Source: Aspergillus flavus
Lineage: Eukaryota; Ascomycota; Eurotiomycetes; Eurotiales; Aspergillaceae
Reading direction: 5' to 3'
DNA: 64,000 nucleotides
Assembly (NCBI RefSeq): GCF_009017415.1
Contig: NC_092406.1
Span: 3,906,001 to 3,970,000, forward strand
This document shows positions 60,171 through 64,000 of the stretch, piece after piece. The notes under the pieces are model-generated. The model ran no database searches. It worked only from the letters and a program-made list of their open reading frames with translations, and had not been told where the DNA came from. Every line of letters starts with the position of its first letter. Positions within the stretch are counted from its first letter, which is position 1. The position numbers and the translations under genes are program-made.

Positions 60171-62012
60171 ATGGCGGCCAGCGTGGATGCCAAGCTCCTG
60201 AAGCAGACCAAGTTCCCTCCCGAATTCAGCCGGAAGGTGGACATGACCAAGGTCAATATTGAGGTCATGAAGAAGTAAGTGTGCTGAGCTTTCCCCGAAT
60301 GTCAATTCAACGCTGACCGTGAGGCGTGACTTGGTCACAGATGGATTGCCGGAAAGATCTCCGAGATCCTAGGAAATGAGGATGATGTTGTAATTGAGCT
60401 TTGTTTCAATCTGCTTGAAGGGTCTCGATTTGTACGTTATGTTCCTTCCCGAATTTCGCGATGATACTAATTGTTTTACTCTTTTCTAGCCCGATGTCAA
60501 GTCACTGCAAATCCAGCTTACGGGTTTCTTGGATAAGGATACTGCGAAGTTTTGCAAGGAGCTTTGGTCCCTATGCCTCAGTGCGCAAGAAAATCCTCAG
60601 GGTGTCCCGAAGGAGCTTTTGGAGGCTAAGAAGCTCGAACTCATACAGGAGAAGGCAAGTTACAGTATACCTAGCTGCGCTTCTCACCTACTGACTATAT
60701 TACAGATTGAAGCCGAAAAAGCGGCCGAAGAAGCTCGTCGGCAGAAGGAACAAGAACGGGTTCGAGAACGAGAACTAGAGGAGCTCAGGCGGAGGGAACG
60801 TTCTGAGCGGGGAAGAGGTGGAAGGCGCGGTGGCCGCGGAGGTCGAGACTTTGACAGACGTCGCAGCCGTGATCGCTTCCAAGACCGGCCGTCACGCCGC
60901 GAGTTCGATTCCTACGTTCCCTCGGGTTCGCGCAGGAACCGTCGCCCTTCTAGGTCACCAAGCCGCTCTCGTTCTCCCTCCGCGTCTCGGTCACCACCCC
61001 CTCGTCGCGAACGCCAGCCAAGCAGGGACAGAAACAGGCGCCGCCGATCGCCTAGCAACTCTGTATCCCCAGACAGAGACAGGAGGCCGAGGAGACGTAG
61101 TCCTGATTACGGTGATCGAGCTAGATCCATTTCCCGCAGTGATTCCTCACGCTCACGTACTCCCAGAAGAGACCGACGGAGACGGAGATCCGTTTCTTCC
61201 CACAGTTCATCCCGTTCACCTGCTCCCAGGGACCGGCGCAGAAAAGACTCTTATTCCAGATCTCGTTCTAGGTCGCGTGAGCCGAATGATAGAAGCACCA
61301 GACGGAGAAGATCTTCGCCTTATTCTTCAAGAGCTGATAAGAAAGAATCCACCGCTGATTTTGCAAAGGCCCGCAAGAACCGTGACGATCGCCGCCTGAG
61401 TCGCAGCCGCAGCAGAAATCGCGATGATACCCGCAGACGGCGGTACTCGAGGAGTATCAGTCGCAACCGTAGCCGCAGCCGAGAACGAGGCCGTTCTCGC
61501 AGCATCAGCTCCAGTCCGAGACGCCATGATTCCCGCAGTCGCAGCCGTAGCCACAACAGGGAAAGGAAGAGACGTCGCTCCCTCCAGCGATATGCTCCTG
61601 CCGCCCGCAGACGGCGTAACACCTCTTCTGTATCCGTCCGTAGTGAAAAGCGACAGAGAATGACTGATCAGGAAGACAACTCCGCAAAGCGGTCGTCCCC
61701 ACCACCTGAGAAGCCCAGCTCGTCAGATCACGAGATGAAGGATCCTGAAGAGGTGGGTCAATGATTTTAAAGGTATTTCCTTCTCACGCCGAATCAGTAT
61801 GGTTTTCATATCTGTCATGGCAGATACAACTCCATCATTATCTCTATGCCGACGGTAAATGTTTCGACTAACGCAGTGAATAGCAGAAACTACACTCTAT
61901 CCGACCTCGTGCACCAATATGCCGCACCGAACTACGCGAAAAGCTTCTGCGCGAGAAAATCGTCGCAATGCGTCGTACCGCCTCTAGCGACAAGGTGAGT
62001 GACAATTCGTGA
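60171..62012 (+). CDS. SRRM1/SRm160-like splicing coactivator (PWI + RS domain)
   Basis: Exons 60171-60274, 60341-60431, 60490-60654, 60706-61752 and 61884-62012 join in phase. The PWI domain fills about 25-110 (MKKWIAGKISEIL, GFLDKDTAKFCKELW). A Lys/Glu helix (about 118-145) leads to a 300-residue RS domain dense in SR, RS and RRR. The intron at 60655-60705 has a GC donor (GCAAGT) and is in frame. Stopping before the last splice gives a 472-aa form ending VGQ; splicing to 61884 adds RTELREKLLREKIVAMRRT, a conserved SRm160 C-terminus, for about 511 aa. The true end may lie beyond 61994, where a GTGAGT donor follows. Role: nuclear pre-mRNA splicing and exon-junction contacts. Confidence 0.88.
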
Positions 62013-63190
62013 CACTCGAAGTGGAATCAAAGATAGGAGGAATTTTAAGCTTCATGAATTGAATGATACCATCTACATATACATCAAAAGTATTAGCGAG
62101 TCTCTTCAAGGATTTAAAGAAGAAAAAAGGCGATGATGAGGGAGATCAGCAAAACGTCAACAACACTCTACCTACCACCTTCCCCATAACGGATTGCATA
62201 CGAAGTATGTTGCTTCATATATGATTTATAATTGGAACATTTATAATCAGTCCACAACCCCCCAAAAAATGAAGAAATTAATAAATGAAAATAATAAAAG
62301 TCCTCATTTCAAACCTCGCAGACCCCTTCCCTATTCGGATGTTACCCACGAATCTCCTGAGCGGAAAACAGGAACAAAAATTCGTCCGTCCCGTCAATAG
62401 TTGGGATGATCGTCGCGCCCAGAAATTGGATGTAAGTAGTCTTTTGAACCGGCATCGCCCGAAATCCTTTTCAAACGGTTCGATTCGATATCCCTTTTCG
62501 AAAAGCCAATTTTAGAAAAAGCAGGCCCTGTTAATCACAACCGACACCTCTTATTGGGATCGGCTAGGACGCATCCGCTAGATGCGTGCTACTGATATCT
62601 AGTCAAGGAGTGCACTTTAGGACGTTCGTTAGTTGTTGTCTTCTCATGGGTTTTATGTGGGTACTCTGTGGGCTGTTTTCTGTCATACTTTGTGATTGTC
62701 CATCAGGAGAGGCTATGTCTATTGGGGATGATGATCTCTCGTTGACACTCCGTAGTTTACCTTAGTCTTTTTTTCTTTTTCTTTTTTCCTTTTTTTTAAT
62801 TAGATGGCTATATCCTAATGGGGATCCCCATACATGTATACGGCTGTTAACTTATTCAGACTGAGAACAGTATACTCGTTATATTACTAAAATTCGTCAA
62901 GTACTATACAGGCAGTAAGTAGGACGTGAGTCCCATCTAGGTATATTGTAAAAGAATGTACTCCATTGAAGGGAATCCACAAAAAGAATAAAACAGAACC
63001 AGAACGTAAGTCTTGCTTGTCAGTGAAACATGTACTCCCCCAGATCGCAAGCCCCACGCAAAGAGCATCGACGCATGATCGGGGTAAAACCAGGCGAATT
63101 AGAATTAGAATTAGGTATTTACACGAGGTATATTGAGCGTTTCTGCCATTGCGATCGTCTCGTAATCTTCAGCCCATGTGGTTGGCTGAT
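62013..63190. other. Intergenic region (1.18 kb)
   Basis: Between the SRRM1-like gene and the repeat protein. T-rich tract near 62765-62800. No gene, tRNA or repeat is supported. Confidence 0.5.
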
Positions 63191-64000
63191 TTAGGGCTCG
63201 CAAACAGCGACGCTCACGGTGGTGGTGATGGTGACCACCTTGGGAGCGGGGCCGGAGCTGATAGCGGGGGCAGTGGTGATGACGGGAGGGACATCAGTGG
63301 TGCTGACGGAGGGAGCATCAGTCTCAGTGGCGACGGGGTAGACGGTCTCCGAAGTCAAGGTGTCGCAAGGAGTAGACTCGGCTTCACCGGCAGGGCCAGT
63401 CTGAGTAGGGACAGCGGGCACGCTCACGGACTCCGAGCCAGTAGGGCTGACGTCGGTGGGAGCGGGAGGAACCACGTCAGTGGTGGCGCTGGCAATCACA
63501 GTCTCGGAAGTGATGGTATCGCAGGGAGTGCTGCTAGCCTCTTCGCCGGGGGCAGGCCCACTAGGAGTAGGAACAGCAGGAACACTCACGGACTCAGAAC
63601 CGGTGGGGCTGACGTCAGTGGGAGCGGGAGGAACCACGTCAGTGGTGGCGCTGGCAATCACAGTCTCGGAAGTGATGGTATCGCAGGGAGTGCTGCTAGC
63701 CTCTTCGCCGGGGGCAGGGCCGCTAGGAGTAGGGACAACAGAGCCGGAGCTGACACCGGAGGTAACACCGGTGACAGCAGGGCCAGTGGGAACCACATCA
63801 GTAGTAGCGCTGGCGATGACGGTCTCAGAGGTGATGGTGTCACAAGGGGTGCTGCTAGCCTCGTCACTGGGGGCAGGGCCGCTAGAAGCAGGGCCGCTGG
63901 GGGTAGGAACAGCAGGAACGCTCACAGACTCAGAACCGGTAGGGCTGACATCAGTGGGGGCGGGGCTGGAAGGATACTCAGTGGTGGCGCTGCCAATGAC
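63191..64000 (-). CDS. C-terminal part of a Ser/Thr/Pro-rich tandem-repeat secreted or cell-wall protein (partial)
   Basis: An open frame of 269 codons runs from the right edge of the window to a stop at 63191; the N-terminus lies outside. The sequence is built from 54-residue repeats containing a single Cys (STPCDTITSETVIASATTDVV) and Ser/Thr/Pro-rich spacers. There is no hydrophobic GPI-attachment tail; it ends TITTTVSVAVCEP. The composition fits an O-glycosylated extracellular or wall protein, and the single cysteine per repeat is regular. A signal peptide cannot be checked. Function is unknown. Confidence 0.75.
   Translation of the reverse strand, partial: VIGSATTEYPSSPAPTDVSPTGSESVSVPAVPTPSGPASSGPAPSDEASSTPCDTITSETVIASATTDVVPTGPAVTGVTSGVSSGSVVPTPSGPAPGEEASSTPCDTITSETVIASATTDVVPPAPTDVSPTGSESVSVPAVPTPSGPAPGEEASSTPCDTITSETVIASATTDVVPPAPTDVSPTGSESVSVPAVPTQTGPAGEAESTPCDTLTSETVYPVATETDAPSVSTTDVPPVITTAPAISSGPAPKVVTITTTVSVAVCEP
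63350..64000 (-). repeat. 162-bp in-frame tandem repeat array
   Basis: Near-identical 162-bp units (54 codons) recur; for example the same stretch starts at about 63485 and again at 63647. At least four copies with the last one degenerate are visible, and more may lie beyond the window edge. Copies differ at a few third-base or short indel positions. Confidence 0.8.

Noticed and set aside
61320..61705. Long minus-strand frames opposite the RS domain
   Set aside because: Mirror of the Arg/Ser-repeat coding sequence; they are shadows with no independent support.
62470..62500. GGTTCGATTC resembling a tRNA box B
   Set aside because: The flanking bases do not pair as a T-stem and no box A lies upstream.

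Overview
The window reads as a 64 kb piece of a filamentous ascomycete chromosome, most likely from an Aspergillus/Penicillium-type Eurotiomycete. Protein-coding genes are broken by short introns (about 50-200 nt, GTAAGT/GTATGT donors, CTAAC-like branch sites, CAG/TAG acceptors). Genes are tightly spaced on both strands. The gene set is eukaryotic and fungal: Smc1, Cdh1, eIF4A, Eaf6, Dsc4, Gpc1 and vacuolar alpha-mannosidase. The genus is inference; no marker in the window fixes the species. I resolved 27 protein genes by joining exons by hand across splice sites and checking reading phase at every junction. I found no convincing tRNA, rRNA, CRISPR array or intact transposon.

Layout. 0.1-7.8 kb: a PHO13-type phosphatase, an unrecognised mitochondrial-looking protein divergent from mitochondrial ClpP, Dsc4 of the Golgi Dsc E3 ligase, and aspartyl aminopeptidase. 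9.7-15.6 kb: the APC/C activator Cdh1, then an epoxide-hydrolase-like alpha/beta hydrolase divergent from a pyridoxal-reductase-like aldo-keto reductase. 16.5-23.4 kb: PDC protein X divergent from a TMEM223/Mrx15-like mitochondrial membrane protein, then the cohesin subunit Smc1. 23.4-27.8 kb: a gene-poor stretch leading to a DUF2841/YDR124W-like gene. 29.9-37.0 kb: a run of minus-strand genes (a 2EXR/F-box-like protein, a CoA-type Nudix hydrolase, LETM1/Mdm38, Gpc1). 37.0-43.5 kb: a 6.5 kb gene desert. 43.5-62 kb: an unrecognised proline/serine-rich protein, alpha-mannosidase Ams1, Eaf6, a Ctr copper transporter, an F-box/JmjC protein, eIF4A, an orphan coiled-coil protein, a FAHD1-like hydrolase, a 98-residue orphan and an SRRM1-like PWI/RS splicing factor. 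63.2-64 kb: the 3' end of a repeat-rich secreted or wall-type protein that runs off the window.

Functional themes. Mitochondrial functions recur: ClpP, protein X, Mrx15-like, LETM1, FAHD1-like and the orphan at 1.5-2.8 kb. Two mitochondrial pairs share short divergent promoters. Cell-cycle and chromatin genes (Cdh1, Smc1, Eaf6, JmjC) are scattered and do not form a cluster. The most accessory-looking parts are the hydrolase/reductase pair, the two gene-poor stretches and the tandem-repeat protein. I see no biosynthetic gene cluster and no clear undescribed multi-gene system. The best leads are a frame-preserving GC-AG intron and a hidden terminal exon in the SRRM1-like gene, the lipoyl-less protein X, the expandable 162-bp repeats at the right end, and the long upstream regions of two probable regulators.
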